From positions 27,580,093 to 27,644,092 of the forward strand of contig CM067316.1 in the NCBI GenBank assembly GCA_034231615.1: a stretch of DNA of 64,000 nt. Reading direction: 5' to 3'. Each line of letters starts with the position of its first letter. Within the stretch, counting starts at the first letter, position 1. Source of the stretch: Meghimatium bilineatum. Lineage: Eukaryota; Mollusca; Gastropoda; Stylommatophora; Philomycidae. The notes below the pieces were generated by a model. It did no database searches. It had not been told where the DNA came from and worked only from the letters and a program-made list of their open reading frames with translations. The position numbers and the translations under genes were made by a program. Of the stretch, positions 22,956 through 34,299 are shown piece by piece.

Positions 22956-24230
22956 ATTTATGACAATCATCTCCCTCCACCGGGAAATTATAACAGGGCA
23001 TCTAGTACGTGGAATCGAGCATATCCTGGGTAATATTTTCATTCTTTTTTAAAGAAAGATCAAATTTAGGATTGTTGATTAGAAAAAAAGAATCACAGCA
23101 TTCGGGGCATTCCCATAAGTGCTCTGCTCTCGTTTCAGCAGCCATTCGAGTGTATGTAGATTCAAAGTTCTAGTCAGGTGTTCATTAAGTAGAATTATAA
23201 AATATATATATATATATATATAAGTGATTTTTTGTGTACGAATGACCCCCCTCCACCCCTCCTCTACTTTTTTTTTTAAATTAAAGGTGCATATACAATT
23301 ATGTTTTCATTACTCCTCTGAGTAGGATTGTTCTCAAAGCATTGCACTGCTGAAAGTTGAACCTTTCTCGGTACAAAATACAGCTCTGGGGAAATCTGCT
23401 CAATTGCACAAACGGATACAAGATATCTATTACTTGTAGTACCTGGGATTTGTAACAAACTTCACATCTGATGTTAGATAGGTCGTTGGTTGGTTAGTTA
23501 GTTCTCGTTCGCAGTTTGACATGTCTACACAGCAAGTTCAGTTTTCTTAATGTATATTGCATTTGAGAGCTGTTCATTGCTCCGATACAGTTTTCTATGG
23601 ATATACTTCTCTGTGGAGAAGTGTTTCTTCCTTGACCGGTTTAGTATAATGCAGTCCTACAAGGATATGTAGGATATTCCACTGTCCACAGAGGTGATGG
23701 AACCAGTCTTAGTCTATTTACGGCGACTGTTTAGATTGTTGTCTCCAGTTCTGATGTGGAAGATAATAACCTTAGGCTCTGTTAAGATATTGACTGCTGC
23801 CTTTTGGGTGGTCGACTTTCCTGATAACTTTGATGAGGGTCCTCTTTTCTTAGTAGATGATTTGTTGGACTATTTGTTTCTGTTTTGCTCCATGCTGTAT
23901 CAACATATCTCCCTATTCATTTCCTGATATGCCATAGTGGGATAGTATCTAATGTAGTACTACCCTTCTCTTGATGCTAACTTCTTGTATGGCTTCCCTC
24001 AGGTCTGGCAGTTGTTCGCTGTCAAAGGTTTGTTGGACAGACATTGCATCACTAAAAGCACAACCTGTTGACATTGCCTTGTTGTCTTTTAAATTATTTC
24101 TGTAGTAATGTTTAGGGCATGTACTTCTGCAGAGTAGTTGGAGCAGAAGATTCCAGTTGGTGAACATTTGGATTCATTTTATTTTTCTGGTTTATTTTTT
24201 TTTTAATCGTTTGTGCACCGGTGGGGTTTC
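22956..24230. other. No gene recognised; (AT)n tract
   Basis: An (AT)n microsatellite lies at 23,202-23,222. The plus frame at 23,694-23,927 is rich in hydrophobic residues but has no recognisable family. Confidence 0.4.
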
Positions 24231-24235
24231 TCGAG

Positions 24236-24600
24236 AGTTTTCATGCCCAGGAAATTGTACAATTCCAACATTAGATTATATCTCATAAATACGCATGCAG
24301 TTGCGTCTGTGGGTCTCGTTGTCATCAATGGCCCGCTAGACAAATCACCTATGCAACAGAAAACCTTAGTAGACGACATGCTGTTATATTGATGCTCTCT
24401 CATGGAAGGTTTATAGCATGTTATTCATACAAATATAGATCTCATCTGTAGAACGCTCCTTCAATAGGAATTGCACTAACCCGAAAGCTGGTCTCTTGTG
24501 TATCAAAGAAAGCTCAGAAAAATCACACCACTGCACATAGGAAGTAATAGCCAATCGCTCGTAATTCATGGGATTCTCAAACAAACACACAAACAAATCT
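24236..24600 (+). repeat. Dispersed repeat family T, longest copy
   Basis: Blocks GTTGCGTCTGTGGGTCTC, GCAACAGAAAACCTTAGTAG, GACATGCTGTTATATTGATG, TCAATAGGAATTGCACTAAC, CACTGCACATAGGAAGTAAT and CGCTCGTAATTCATGGGATT occur in this order. The first half recurs at 28,222-28,375 and the second half at 27,672-27,765 and 60,910-61,055, all on the same strand. No protein is encoded in common except an accidental NPMNYER frame. Class unknown. Confidence 0.7.
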
Positions 24601-24609
24601 CATAAATAT

Positions 24610-25330
24610 GTTTGCAAAAACACAGTATATTTAGCCATTTGTACACCATTTGACGTTTTTTAAAAATAAAAATCACCGTATTCTCTATCTCCAACACACC
24701 TCAATGGCGTGAAAACGGGAAACTTGACTTACATTACAGTAACTGACACAGAGAGGTAGAAATGGCTATTCTTTTTTTTTTGCACCCAGTGAGGAACAGA
24801 ATAATAGCGGTTTAGGAAATGATACAAGTTAAGTACATATCTCGATATTGCTGATGTCTATAAGAGATAACCACACTGTATAAAGAACACTTTTTAAAGA
24901 AAAGAAAATCTATTGCCGCGTTAAGTCCGCAAAGTCAGAAACAAGCTATATTAAGAAATGGGACGCGGCGACATTCAAACCAGTGTGTCGCATCAACTAT
25001 TGCAAAATACTTTCTTCACAGCGCTAGAACAGAGCAATAAAGTCACCGTAAAAGTGTTCTCTGTGTTCCTTCATGGAACAATGGTAGCTCTAATAAACAA
25101 CTGGTCGAGTCACTGTGCCGGAGATTTGAGTCAGAGAAATGTGTGTGAGCCAGAGGGGATACACAATAACAACCCTGAGAGACAGAGAGAGAGAGAGAAA
25201 TAGACATGACTGATAGCGGTCTGTGTCGTGTCAACCATACCAGAGATTTTCACCTATTTTGCAGTGTCATTCTTCTTTGTTGTTCGCTATATTAGGGTCA
25301 TTCATAAGAGCTTCGGAAACATTACTAACG
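24610..25330. other. No gene recognised
   Basis: A short (GA)n run lies at 25,180-25,200. Nothing else was recognised. Confidence 0.4.
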
Positions 25331-25334
25331 CCAC

Positions 25335-25422
25335 TCACACATGTCAATATACTTACACATGTCCATATACCACACATGTCCATATACTCACACATGTCCA
25401 TATACTCACACATGTCCATATC
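25335..25422. repeat. 17-18-bp minisatellite
   Basis: About five units of CACACATGTCCATATACT. ACATGT and ATAT words make the array partly palindromic. Confidence 0.9.
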
Positions 25423-25449
25423 TAACGCGGAGTGCACACTGTAAACACA

Positions 25450-25660
25450 CTCTCTTTAATTTGGTAACGTATCCTATTCAGGACGTAGCCATCAACCCAG
25501 CATTTTTGGGCTGTAGAGATTTACAAGGTAATATAACTACGACAGTAGTTTGCCATTGCTTTATGTTAGATCCGGATGCACAATTGCCTACTGGGGATTC
25601 AAACCCAGTGCATTGGCCATCACAGGCGCGCTCTGTACCACGACGGCACTGAGCCGGATA
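25450..25660 (-). mobile_element. tRNA-derived SINE (family C), copy 3
   Basis: Read on the minus strand: GTGGTACAGAGCGCGCCTGT, a GGTTTGAATCC B-box, GCAATGGCAAACTACTGTCG, AAATGCTGGGTTGATGGCTA and CCTGAATAGGATACG. Every block is present in the copy at 16,100-16,325. The closing GGATACG block is shared exactly, which fixes the 3' end near 25,450-25,465. Confidence 0.82.
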
Positions 25661-25769
25661 TTTTTTAGCTCATTCTATTTACTATAAATACTGGTATTTC
25701 TTTGATGACATACGCCAGAGTACCTGGTTCTGTTGTTATACAGCGCAACGTTCAAGATACCCGGTCCTG

Positions 25770-26220
25770 TTCAACAGTGATGGTTGACCTCTCAAGACAA
25801 ATATCATGATTGAGCTCTCAAGACAAATATCATGATGATTGAGCTCTCTGACACAGAAATATCTTGATGGTTGAGCTCTCTGACAAAGAATTATCGTGAC
25901 GGTTGAGCTCTCTGGCACATAAATATCGTGACAGTTGAGCTATGTGACACATAAATATCGTGACGGTTGAGCTCTGTGACACATAAATATCGTGACGGTT
26001 GAGCTCTGTGACACAGAACTTTCGAGATGGCTGGTCTCTCTGACAGAAATATTGAGATGTTTGTTTTCTCTGGCAAAGAGCTATCGATATGGCTGAGCTT
26101 TCTGACACAGAACTATCGAGATAGGAATGAGTTCTTTGACACAGAATCATCGAGATTGCTTGTTTATCACAAAACTATTGAGATGACTAAGCTATCTATC
26201 ACAGAACTGTCATGATAGAT
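25770..26220. repeat. 32-bp minisatellite
   Basis: About 13 units of GTTGAGCTCTGTGACACATA and AATATCGTGACG. The central units (25,900-26,010) are nearly identical and the flanks are more diverged, a pattern expected of expansion from the middle. The minus-strand open frames are repeat artefacts. Confidence 0.92.
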
Positions 26221-26394
26221 GAGACCTACGCTACAGAAATATTTTGCATTACATTATAAGCATTTGTTTTTTTTTTTTCGTGAGAGGGTTAGAATTCATT
26301 TTTCGTTATGTTTACATACTTCATTTCTAGTTCAGTCAATGATGTAGCAACAGGGACTTGAACGTCTAGTTTAGTATGCAAAGAATAAGGCTGA

Positions 26395-27170
26395 TGTTTT
26401 CTTTCCATGCATGTCGTAGGAGACAACTAAGAAGAGTTTGGAATAGACTGACAACCAGTAAAAAAATCATCATTGTCTCCGCATATAAATAACCCAAATA
26501 TCGGAGGATGACCGACAAAAAAGAAGTGCCGCAGTAACCATACAGATAGAGGTAAATGCAAATAAAGTAAATAGGTTACTATATCAATATAAAATAATAA
26601 AATATAGAAAATAACAATAAATAAAAGGAACACACACAACAGTCAACGTGTCGATCCAATTGGGACCTTTAAAGACAACAAAAACAGTTAAGAACAAAAG
26701 ACCATAACGAATAAAAACAAAATGGATCTCTCCCACCAGGAAATAACAAAAAGCCAAATGTTTAAAGGTCCCAATTGGATCGACACGTTGACTGTTGTGT
26801 ATGTTCCTTTTATTTATTGTTATTTTCTATATTTTATTATTTTATATTGATATAGTAACCTATTTACTTTTATTTGCATTTGTCTCGGCATTTCGTGTCT
26901 CAATTTCTTCATTCTTATTCTATCAAATAAACATTATGGATTGAAGAAATGCAGGCCAGCCGAAAACGCATCTTTCTTCTTTTGTTGCAGACTTCTGGAC
27001 GGCGGAGGAAGCTAGTTGTGCCATTACTACGGATGTGTCAACAAATCTAACAGAAGAATGATAACCGGCCCAGAAGTGTACGCTGCACTCCTGGCGAGAC
27101 GTGATGTTATTGTGATACTGCTTCGTTGGAATGCCTCCTTGCGGAGACTAAACATGCATCCGCCTACCAT
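26395..27170 (+). repeat. Dispersed repeat family S, copy 2, interrupted
   Basis: Matches 700-1,065: GAGACAACTAAG, TGACAACCAG and CATTGTCTC on the left; GTGTCTCAATTTC, TATCAAATAA, AATGCAGG, GATGTGTCAACA and GTGATACTG on the right. The two halves are separated by about 400 bp containing the inverted repeat at 26,554-26,881. TTGTCTCCGCAT on the left and TTGTCTCGGCAT on the right may be a slightly mutated target duplication. Confidence 0.6.
26554..26881. mobile_element. Fold-back element: 120-bp near-perfect inverted repeat
   Basis: The left arm at 26,554-26,673 and right arm at 26,761-26,881 are reverse complements with one substitution and one single-base indel seen by eye. They are separated by an 87-bp spacer. 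The arms hold GGTCCCAATTGGATCGACAC and TATTGATATAGTAACC in inverted form. There is no coding potential. The arms would fold into a long hairpin. The element lies inside a family S copy, so it is younger than that copy. It may be a fold-back or MITE-type DNA element, or a one-off inverted duplication. Confidence 0.85.
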
Positions 27171-27261
27171 AGCACAACCATATATTTGAGACAACAAATC
27201 TTATACGAGTCAGGGTGTCGCCTTAGTCACTAAACTAAGGACGTCCTGTGCTTCACTCAGA

Positions 27262-27515
27262 AAGACTAAAAGGCGAAAAGTTTCAAAAGTTTAGAGGACT
27301 GAATTCATTGCACTCGAATTACCGCATACGTCCTTCTCAACGAAGCGGCACTCTTCGTGTCTGGAGTACCACACATAACATGTACTCCGTAGCTACAATA
27401 AATAATCCGCAGAGATTCGCCGAAGAAATCTACTTTATTCACAAGACTGTGCGAGCTGGATTTGAACCCGGGAACTTTAGAGCACGAAGCGAACGTATTA
27501 ACCCAATATGAATGA
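27262..27515 (-). mobile_element. tRNA-derived SINE (family B), copy 2
   Basis: On the minus strand: TGGGTTAATACGTTCGCTTC, the B-box-like GGGTTCAAATCC, GAATCTCTGCGGATTATT, TAGCTACGGAGTACATG, GCCGCTTCGTTGAG and CAGTCCTCTAA. The body blocks and their order match 4,810-5,060. Together the two copies define a SINE of roughly 250 bp. Confidence 0.78.
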
Positions 27516-27519
27516 TTTC

Positions 27520-28130
27520 ATCAGCCACAGTTTGTTGATTTTTCTACTACCTACATAGTAATACTAAACTGATTGATCATATTTGACTATTACCTACAGA
27601 GTAATACTAAACGGATTGGTCATATTTGTAGGATATGTAATATACGTTACAGCAGGTATTACATACTTTGAAGTCGCTTGGGTATGAAAGCTCATAGAAA
27701 CCACTCCACTGAGGAAGTAAGTGGAAGTTGCTCGCAATTCCTAGGGATATCAAACAACAACATACTTTGAATATAGAACACTACATGAAATTCAAAAGGG
27801 ACAAAGACGAAAGGAGAACTTTTCCTTTGACTCTACCAGATAAATTTCAGTTTCAATCTCATTGTATCATGTTTTTCGAGTCATATTTGACTTCTCAGCT
27901 AGGTTCTGGCTCACACTCACTCACCATCACGAACTAGTTATACCAAGCTCATCTTCAGAAGGACTAACATCATACGAATTCATGAAACAATTGCGCATAT
28001 TCGAAAGAAAAAAATTTATTATGTATTTTCATACTTCTTTTTAGAAACATACAAGTATTGTCCACACAAAATGTACACAGTCTGTATTCGGTTATAAGCG
28101 TAACATAGAAATTAGTTTGGTTTATGTGTG
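27520..28130. other. No gene; family T fragment at 27,672-27,765
   Basis: TATGAAAGCTCATAGAAACC, CACTCCACTGAGGAAGTAAG and GCTCGCAATTC correspond to the second half of family T. A 50-bp duplication (CTACCTACATAGTAATACTA) lies at about 27,542-27,625. Nothing else was seen. Confidence 0.45.
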
Positions 28131-28133
28131 TAA

Positions 28134-28156
28134 GACAGACAGACAGACAGACAGAC

Positions 28157-28211
<55 letters not shown>

Positions 28212-28215
28212 GAGA
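28134..28215. repeat. Compound (ACAG)n(ATAG)n microsatellite
   Basis: An uninterrupted run changes from ACAG to ATAG near 28,159 and ends in GAGAGAGA. Confidence 0.95.
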
Positions 28216-28221
28216 GAACTA

Positions 28222-28375
28222 TTGGTCTCAATGTTATCTCTGATCGAAATGTTTTAACACGCATGTGGTTGCGTCTGTGGGTCTCACCAATACCATCCAT
28301 GCAACAGAAAACCTTAGTGGATGACATGCCGTTATATTGAGGTTATCTTCTTATAGAAGCTTCATGGTATGTCAT
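28222..28375 (+). repeat. Dispersed repeat family T, first half
   Basis: GGTTGCGTCTGTGGGTCTCA, GCAACAGAAAACCTTAGTGG and ATGACATGCCGTTATATTGA match 24,290-24,395. The insertion-deletion between the first two blocks differs from the longer copy. Confidence 0.72.
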
Positions 28376-28949
28376 CTATACAGTTATCATTTTGTTTTGT
28401 TGTTGAAATGTTTTTCATGTTTGCCTGAATATATATGTATGCACCCTCTGTGGTTGGGAGGGAGCCAGAGATGTACTGTGCAGAACTGGGGAGGAGGAAA
28501 CTGACATCACTGTTTTTCCTATGGCTGAGGCCCATCATAGAGGCACAGTGACTCAGAATGTGACAATCCTTTTGACTTGAACATTTGGTTGCATGCCTGG
28601 AGCTATAGAGAAGTTTGGCATAACCAGTAGTCATTTGGTGGCGGGGAATGAGCACAGTGAACCCTATCTTGGCTACAGTGGCTAGGAGCAGTGCATAGGT
28701 TGAAACCTACCTTCCTGGAGGTGTGATAGTTATTCCCTGGCTCTGTCCCGGGGTGGGCCGAAAATCCACAGACTTCCCAGCAATATAATGCCATCTAATG
28801 GCATTAAGTCACAGGGCATGAGCCCATGGACCGCTGGATTAGCAACCAACCAACCACCTGTTTTAACAACTGACTCCGTCTCAGTTGCCAAGCACTTAAT
28901 TGTACACGCGCTCAAGTTAACGCCCATTTATTTTATACAACGCCACAAG

Positions 28950-29350
28950 AATGTTGGATGTATGTACAATCAAACAACAGTAGTTGGATGTATGCACTCT
29001 ATCAAAGACAAGGAGTTGGATGTATGCACTCTATCAAAGACAAGGAATTGGATGTATGCACTCAATCAAAAAACCAGGTGGTGGATGTATGCACTCAATC
29101 AAAGACAAGAAGTTGGATGTATGCACCCTATCAAAGACCACGAATTGGATGTATGCACTATAAAAAAATCAGGTGTTGGATGTATGCACTCAATCAAAGA
29201 CCAGGAGTTGGATGTATGCATTCTATCAAAAGATCAGGTGTTGGATGTATGCACTCAATCAAAGACAAGAAGTTGGATGTATGCACTATAAAAAAAATCA
29301 GGTGTTGGACGTATGCACTCAATCAAAGACAAGGAGTTGGATGTATCCAA
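28950..29350. repeat. 32-bp minisatellite
   Basis: About twelve units of GGAGTTGGATGTATGCACTC and AATCAAAGACAA. Two unit types (CAAAGACAAGNA and an AAAAAATCAGGT variant) alternate irregularly, so larger duplicated blocks can be followed. Plus-strand frames of 167 and 173 residues span the array but are repeat-driven and contain no domain. Confidence 0.93.
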
Positions 29351-29519
29351 TTTGATTGCATCAGAACTTTTAACCATCAAAATAATGGAGGATGTGCGTC
29401 GACGAATTACAATCTCCAAGAATGTGGTACTACTTCGTCACATTTGAATATTAAACCAAACATTAAACTGCCTCACTAAGCATAATATTGTCCAAACCCT
29501 GGAATGACACTGTTGGTAA

Positions 29520-31317
29520 TGTAGAGTGCACTTTCTAGATCACAGACTGACTGTGTCAAAATTCAACCTCCACATCAGGCCACAAATATGTCACCTGTGT
29601 ACAGAAACCGATAACAACAAAGAAAAACTAAACATCGACAAATTGAAAAGATCAACAGATACTTTCTTTAATAAACACTATATCAGGTATAAAGATAAAA
29701 ATGGTAAAATAATATTTGATAAAACAGAAGCACTTACAATATGGGAGATTATGTAAAAGAACTGTTTGACGACCAACGGAACAAAAAACCAACAATACAC
29801 AACAATGATGGACCAGCAATACTGTAATCAGAAGTAGAACATACAATAAATTCTATAAACTGTGGAAAGGTTGCAGGCTCGGACAACATAACAGCAGACA
29901 TAATAAAAACTCTAAATGAGTTTGGTGTAGATACTATCACAGAAATTTGTAATGACATATACGAAACAGGCCATATACCTAAAGACCTAACATCATCAAT
30001 ATTCATACCACTACCTAAGAATCCCAGGGTTGTGGACTGTACAGAATATAGAACAATAAGACTAATGAGCTATCTAACTAAAATACTTCTCAAGATAATA
30101 CATGAAAGAATTAAGAACAAGATAGACATGGAGGTCGGTGAAGAACAATTCGGTTTTTAGGAAAAACAAAGGAACCAGAGAAACTATACTGAGTATCCGG
30201 CTAGTGATAGATAAATATATAGAAGTCCAAAAAGTATCTATATTTGCTTCATAGACTACAGCACGGCCTTTGACAAAGTCCAACATGAAAAATTAATCAA
30301 ATGTCTTCACGAAATAGGTATAGATAGAAAAGACATCAGACATATATATATTGGGAACAGACTGCATCAATAAGGTGTGAAAACAGCTACTATCCATACC
30401 TAGAAATAAGAAGAGGGGTAAGACAAGGCACGGATGCATTTTATCACCAAGCCTATTTAATATCTACACAGAGAATATCTTTTAAAATATAGAAGAAATA
30501 CCAGGACTCAAGATAAATGGGAAAATAATAAACAACATTAGATATGCAGATGACACTGTTCTTTTGGCAGACGGTGAACATGAACTACAAAGACTAATAG
30601 ATCAAGTCAATAAATCAAGAAATGAATATTGACTGAATATAAATATCCAAAAAACAAAAACCATGATAATCAGCAGACACAGAAGAACAGGAGGTAAACA
30701 TAAACATACATGGAGAGAAACTACAACAGCTAAAACAGTATCAATATCTTGGACACATAGTCACAAATGATGGCAGATGTGAAACAGAAGTTAAAACAAG
30801 AATAGGAATCGCTAAAAGTACCTTCAATGACATGAGGAAATTATTAATATCTAAACAAATTAAAAACAAGTTAAAAATGAGAATTATAAAATGCTACATC
30901 TATTCCATATTAATGTATGGCTCAGAAACATGGACAGTAAATAAACAATTAGAAAACAAAATTGATGCCTTTGAGATGTGGGTATATAGAAGAATAGGGA
31001 GAACATCATGGAAAGAGAAGAACACAAATAAAGAGATACTAAAAACACTTAATATGAAGAAAGAACTACTAAGAGAAATAATGATCAGGCAAATAAAATA
31101 TTTTGGACACATTAAAAGACCTTATTGAAGACCTTACTTGAGGGTAAAGTCAAAGGGAAGTGAGCAAGAGGTAGGCAGATACAAGTGGGAGAGTAACATC
31201 ACACGATGGACAGGTTACAGTCTAGCAGAGTGCACCACCAAGACAAGAGAGGAGATGGAGATACGTTGCAGCCAAACTTCGTTGCGGAGACGGCACTTAA
31301 TAATGATGATGATGATT
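29520..31317 (+). mobile_element. RTE-like LINE family A, longest copy
   Basis: The plus-strand coding relic runs from the linker (KNGKIIFDKTEALTIWE, about 29,697-29,753) through RT. RT pieces include KVAGSDNITADIIKTL (about 29,868), IPKDLTSSIFIPLPKNP, CFIDYSTAFDKVQHEKLIK (about 30,240-30,300), SLFNIYTENI and RYADDTVLLAD (30,541-30,573). The post-RT domain follows with LMYGSETWTVNKQLENKIDA, and the tail WESNITRWTGYSLAECTTKT. It ends GACGGCACTTAATAATGATG in an (ATG)n tail at 31,300-31,315. The endonuclease domain is absent. Several frameshifts and stops occur, so it is a pseudogene; a 98-residue open stretch remains at 30,832-31,128. Confidence 0.9.
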
Positions 31318-31329
31318 TCAGGTACACAT

Positions 31330-31990
31330 TTTTGTTCTTTACTAAATAACATTCAAAGAATATGTTTTATTTTATAAAATTACAATGTCAACATTTCACG
31401 CTCTCTTTCTCTCCTTCTTCCCCCCCCCCCCCCCCGTTCTTCCCTAAAAACAGTAAACATGAAGTTTTAAAATGAAATTAATATCCTCTGTTTATCTTGG
31501 TGAGATGAGCATTTCACTTGAAAAACATGTCTTTATTTCATTTATTGTGTACCTTATTGACATTAATCTTTTGATAAGGTATATAGGAAGTCATATGGGA
31601 AAACTAAATGTGAATACGAAAGTCCAGTCAATTCAGCACATTTCATCCTATAATGTTCTTGGTGATACTCCATTTCAAACATTACCTTACAGTTTCCAGA
31701 TGTATACAAACTAATTCCGGGCGAGTAACAAACTCTCCAAATATTGACAGATTCAGAAACAACATACAATTGTACTTATATAATTACTGAAACGAACTTG
31801 ATGAATTATTTCCAACCAGAACATGCTGTCGGCATAAAAATTGTGTTGATCTTGACTGCACTTTGGCTGTCAGGATAAAATCGGCTCTGATTACACGGTT
31901 TTATCACATGATATGAATATTGATGTTACACTGATATTTAACATATTGCAAGCGATTCAGATTAGCAGGCGGAAGTAAGCATAAACAAAT
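31330..31990. other. No gene recognised; poly(C) run
   Basis: A 16-base C run at 31,420-31,435 follows a CT-rich stretch. No coding region was recognised. Confidence 0.4.
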
Positions 31991-31994
31991 AAAT

Positions 31995-32128
31995 AATTAG
32001 TAAATATAAATGTACTGCAGAACTAGAACATTTATCAAACAAGTAGTAAATATATATTAAATATGTATTGCAGAACTAGAACAAAAAACTACAACATTTA
32101 TCAAACAAGTAGTCAATATAGATTAGAT
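31995..32128. repeat. 66-bp satellite, left part
   Basis: Two units of TATGTATTGCAGAACTAGAA, CAAAAAACTAGAACATTTAT and CAAACAAGTAGTAAATATAG plus ATTAGA. The same unit continues at 34,033-34,262, so the array was split by the insert at 32,129-34,032. Confidence 0.92.
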
Positions 32129-33108
32129 GTCTTCTGCGCGTTCACTCTCTGATAATCACAACGAATAAATAGTGTGATTTACACTGGTGGGGCAATAGTA
32201 CGTTGTGTTGCTAGTTTCATAGTAGAACTGTGTTATTTGGACCGTGGTTGGTTCACACTGTGGCCCGGAATCCAAGGCCCAGCACATCCGTTTTCGCCAT
32301 GTCTGTAATTCGGGTAGTGGGCTTCATTAGCCTGTTACAGCCTGCCTATCTGTCGACAGGCGGCTGGTGTGTAATGTAATGTAACTGTAAGGTAATGACT
32401 CTTTGTCGAGACGATTGCCGTTCACGTCTATCTCGCACGAGGTGTTCCACAGTCAGTGAACTTGCCTCCTGTAATTAGACCTTTTGTGCCTGTGTCCCTC
32501 GAGTACTGAACCTTTTCTAATCCACGAGCCCGGTTCTGGTTTACGAAGAACTCGACAGAAGAGTGAGACCCGAACTCTTTCGCCTTCTAAGCCGAAGAAT
32601 GAAAGCATAGATATCGAGAACCCCTGATCCGTCCAGGTCTGAGTCACATCACGTACTTTGGAGCAAAGCGTATTCTCGACTTGGTCCCATTTATGCCTGA
32701 GCCCATCAGGTACTGAACTCTTTCTCTCCGCGAGGTAGTTTTCGGAATAGGAAAGCTGGACTGTGGAGTTAGATCAGGGCTGCTTTCTTTGCGGAACGTC
32801 CACGATTGGGTCTCTGCCCGTAAGGAGCACCGGCAACTAGGATCTTATCTCGAGCTGACAGAACGTGTAGTTCTGATTTCCTTTGAACGCTTTCCCTTTC
32901 TAATTTATACGTGGCGCAGGCCTCTGGAGCTGTGCTGCCCTCTTATTGTACTCCGTATGTTATGTTTTCGTTTCTTTTCATTCCTTTTCGTATCAATTTC
33001 ATTGATGCGGAAACCCCCCCCCCCCAAAATGCTCGGACCAGACTGACTAGCGTCACTGCTTGTGTTGGCGCATAGGTATCGGAGATATTGACACTCTTTT
33101 GCAGTCAA

Positions 33109-33900
33109 TTATACTTCCATCTGTTCCTCCACATTCATGTACATCATCATCATCAAGTGTCGTCTCAAACGAAGGTTGGCTGCAACGTATCTCCAACATC
33201 TCCTGTCACTTGTCTTGGTGGTGCACTCTGCTAGACTGTAACCTGTCCATCGTGTAATGTTACTCTCCCACTTGCATCTCTGCCTACCTCTTGCTCGCTT
33301 CCCTTTGACTTTACCCTCAAGTAAGGTCTTCAATAGGGTGTCATGTCTTTTAATGTGTCCAAAGTATTTTATCTGCCTGATCTTTATTTCTCTTAGTAGT
33401 TCTTTCTTCATATTAAGTGTTTTTAGCACCTCTTTATTTGTTTTCTTCTCTTTCCATGATGTTCTCCCTATTCTTCTATATACCCACATCTCAAAGGCAT
33501 CAATTTTGTTTTCTAATTGTTTATTTAGTGTCCATGTTTCTGAGCCATACATTAATATGGAATAGATGTAGCATTTTATAATTCTCATTTTTAACTTGTT
33601 TGTAATTTGTTTAGATATTAATAATTTCCTCATGTCATTGAAGGTACTTTTAGCCATTCCTATTCTCCTTTTAACTTCTGTTTCACATCTGCCATCATTT
33701 GTGACTATGTGTCCAAGATATTGATACTGTTTTACTTGTAGTTTCTCTCCCTGTATGTTTATGTTTACCTCCTGTTCTTCTGTATTTTTGCTGATTATCA
33801 TGGTTTTTGTTTTTTGAATGTTTATATCCAGTCCATATTCATTACTTGATTTATTGACTTGATCTATTAGTCTTTGTAGTTTCATGTACACGATCTCCAA
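33109..33900 (-). CDS. Open frame in family A LINE: post-RT region, 263 aa
   Basis: The frame has the order NIQKTKTMIISKNTEEQEVN (about residues 27-46), YQYLGHIVTNDGRC, GMAKSTFNDMRKLLIS, CYIYSILMYGSETWTLNK, DAFEMWVYRRIGRTSWKEKK, IRQIKYFGHIKRHD, GRQRCKWESNITRWTGYSLA. These follow the RT palm in RTE-type elements. The reading frame starts and ends in host flanks: the first two or so and last dozen residues lie outside the insert, so neither terminus is authentic. No catalytic YADD remains. It is open but has no expected activity. It serves as the reference for older copies. Confidence 0.85.
   Translation of the reverse strand: MEIVYMKLQRLIDQVNKSSNEYGLDINIQKTKTMIISKNTEEQEVNINIQGEKLQVKQYQYLGHIVTNDGRCETEVKRRIGMAKSTFNDMRKLLISKQITNKLKMRIIKCYIYSILMYGSETWTLNKQLENKIDAFEMWVYRRIGRTSWKEKKTNKEVLKTLNMKKELLREIKIRQIKYFGHIKRHDTLLKTLLEGKVKGKRARGRQRCKWESNITRWTGYSLAECTTKTSDRRCWRYVAANLRLRRHLMMMMYMNVEEQMEV
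33144..33880 (-). mobile_element. RTE-like LINE family A, young 5'-truncated copy
   Basis: Exact 10-bp target duplications TTCATGTACA lie at 33,134-33,143 and 33,881-33,890. The insert begins on its 3' side with (ATC)n and the conserved 3' block. The whole retained coding region is open, which makes it the youngest family A copy here. It contains only the post-RT region (thumb and C-terminus), so it cannot move by itself. Confidence 0.92.
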
Positions 33901-34032
33901 AAGTTTTAGCCAGAACCAGCACGAGCAGCAGTATTTCTATTTTCAGTGTGCACCACGACAATGTACTTTTGAGATCTTGGTTATGTGCTAATCTTGGGTA
34001 GGCCGAAAGCAGTGTCGTATCCTTTGCACCCC

Positions 34033-34262
34033 AGATTAGATATGTATTGCAGAATTAGAATAAAAAACTAGAATATTTATCAAACAAGTAGTAAATATAG
34101 ATTAGATATGTATTGCTGAACTAGAATAAAAAACTAGAACATTTATTAAACAAGTAGTAAATATAGATTAGATATGTATTGCAGAACTAAAAAAAATAAC
34201 TCTAGAATATTTATCAAACAAGTAGAAAATATAGATTAGACATGTATCACAGAACATTAAAA
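34033..34262. repeat. 66-bp satellite, right part
   Basis: About 3.5 units with the same consensus as 31,995-32,128. Small differences (AATAAAAAAC and AAAAAATAAC) distinguish units. Confidence 0.92.
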
Positions 34263-34299
34263 TAAAACACTTAATCCAGGATTAGCCAACATTTTATTC

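Larger units (their letters stand above)
32129..34032. mobile_element. Unclassified 1.9-kb insert in a 66-bp satellite
   Basis: The sequence between the two satellite halves is bracketed by AGATTAGAT at 32,120-32,128 and 34,033-34,041. This could be a 9-bp target duplication, or simply the satellite phase. Removing the younger LINE (33,144-33,890, with one duplication) leaves about 1.16 kb. That remainder is less AT-rich than its surroundings and has no clear coding region. GGCCCAGCACATCCGTTTTC at about 32,273-32,292 is loosely similar to family R. The ends show no obvious inverted repeats. Confidence 0.6.

Noticed and set aside
23694-23927. Hydrophobic 77-residue plus frame as a membrane protein
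   Set aside because: Short, with no signal or family recognisable; AT-rich DNA often gives Leu/Phe-rich frames.
28788-29479. Plus-strand frames of 167 and 173 residues with repeating SWMYALYQ-type sequence
   Set aside because: They lie across a 32-bp minisatellite and have no domain. Several frames and unit variants are open only because the repeat happens to lack stops.
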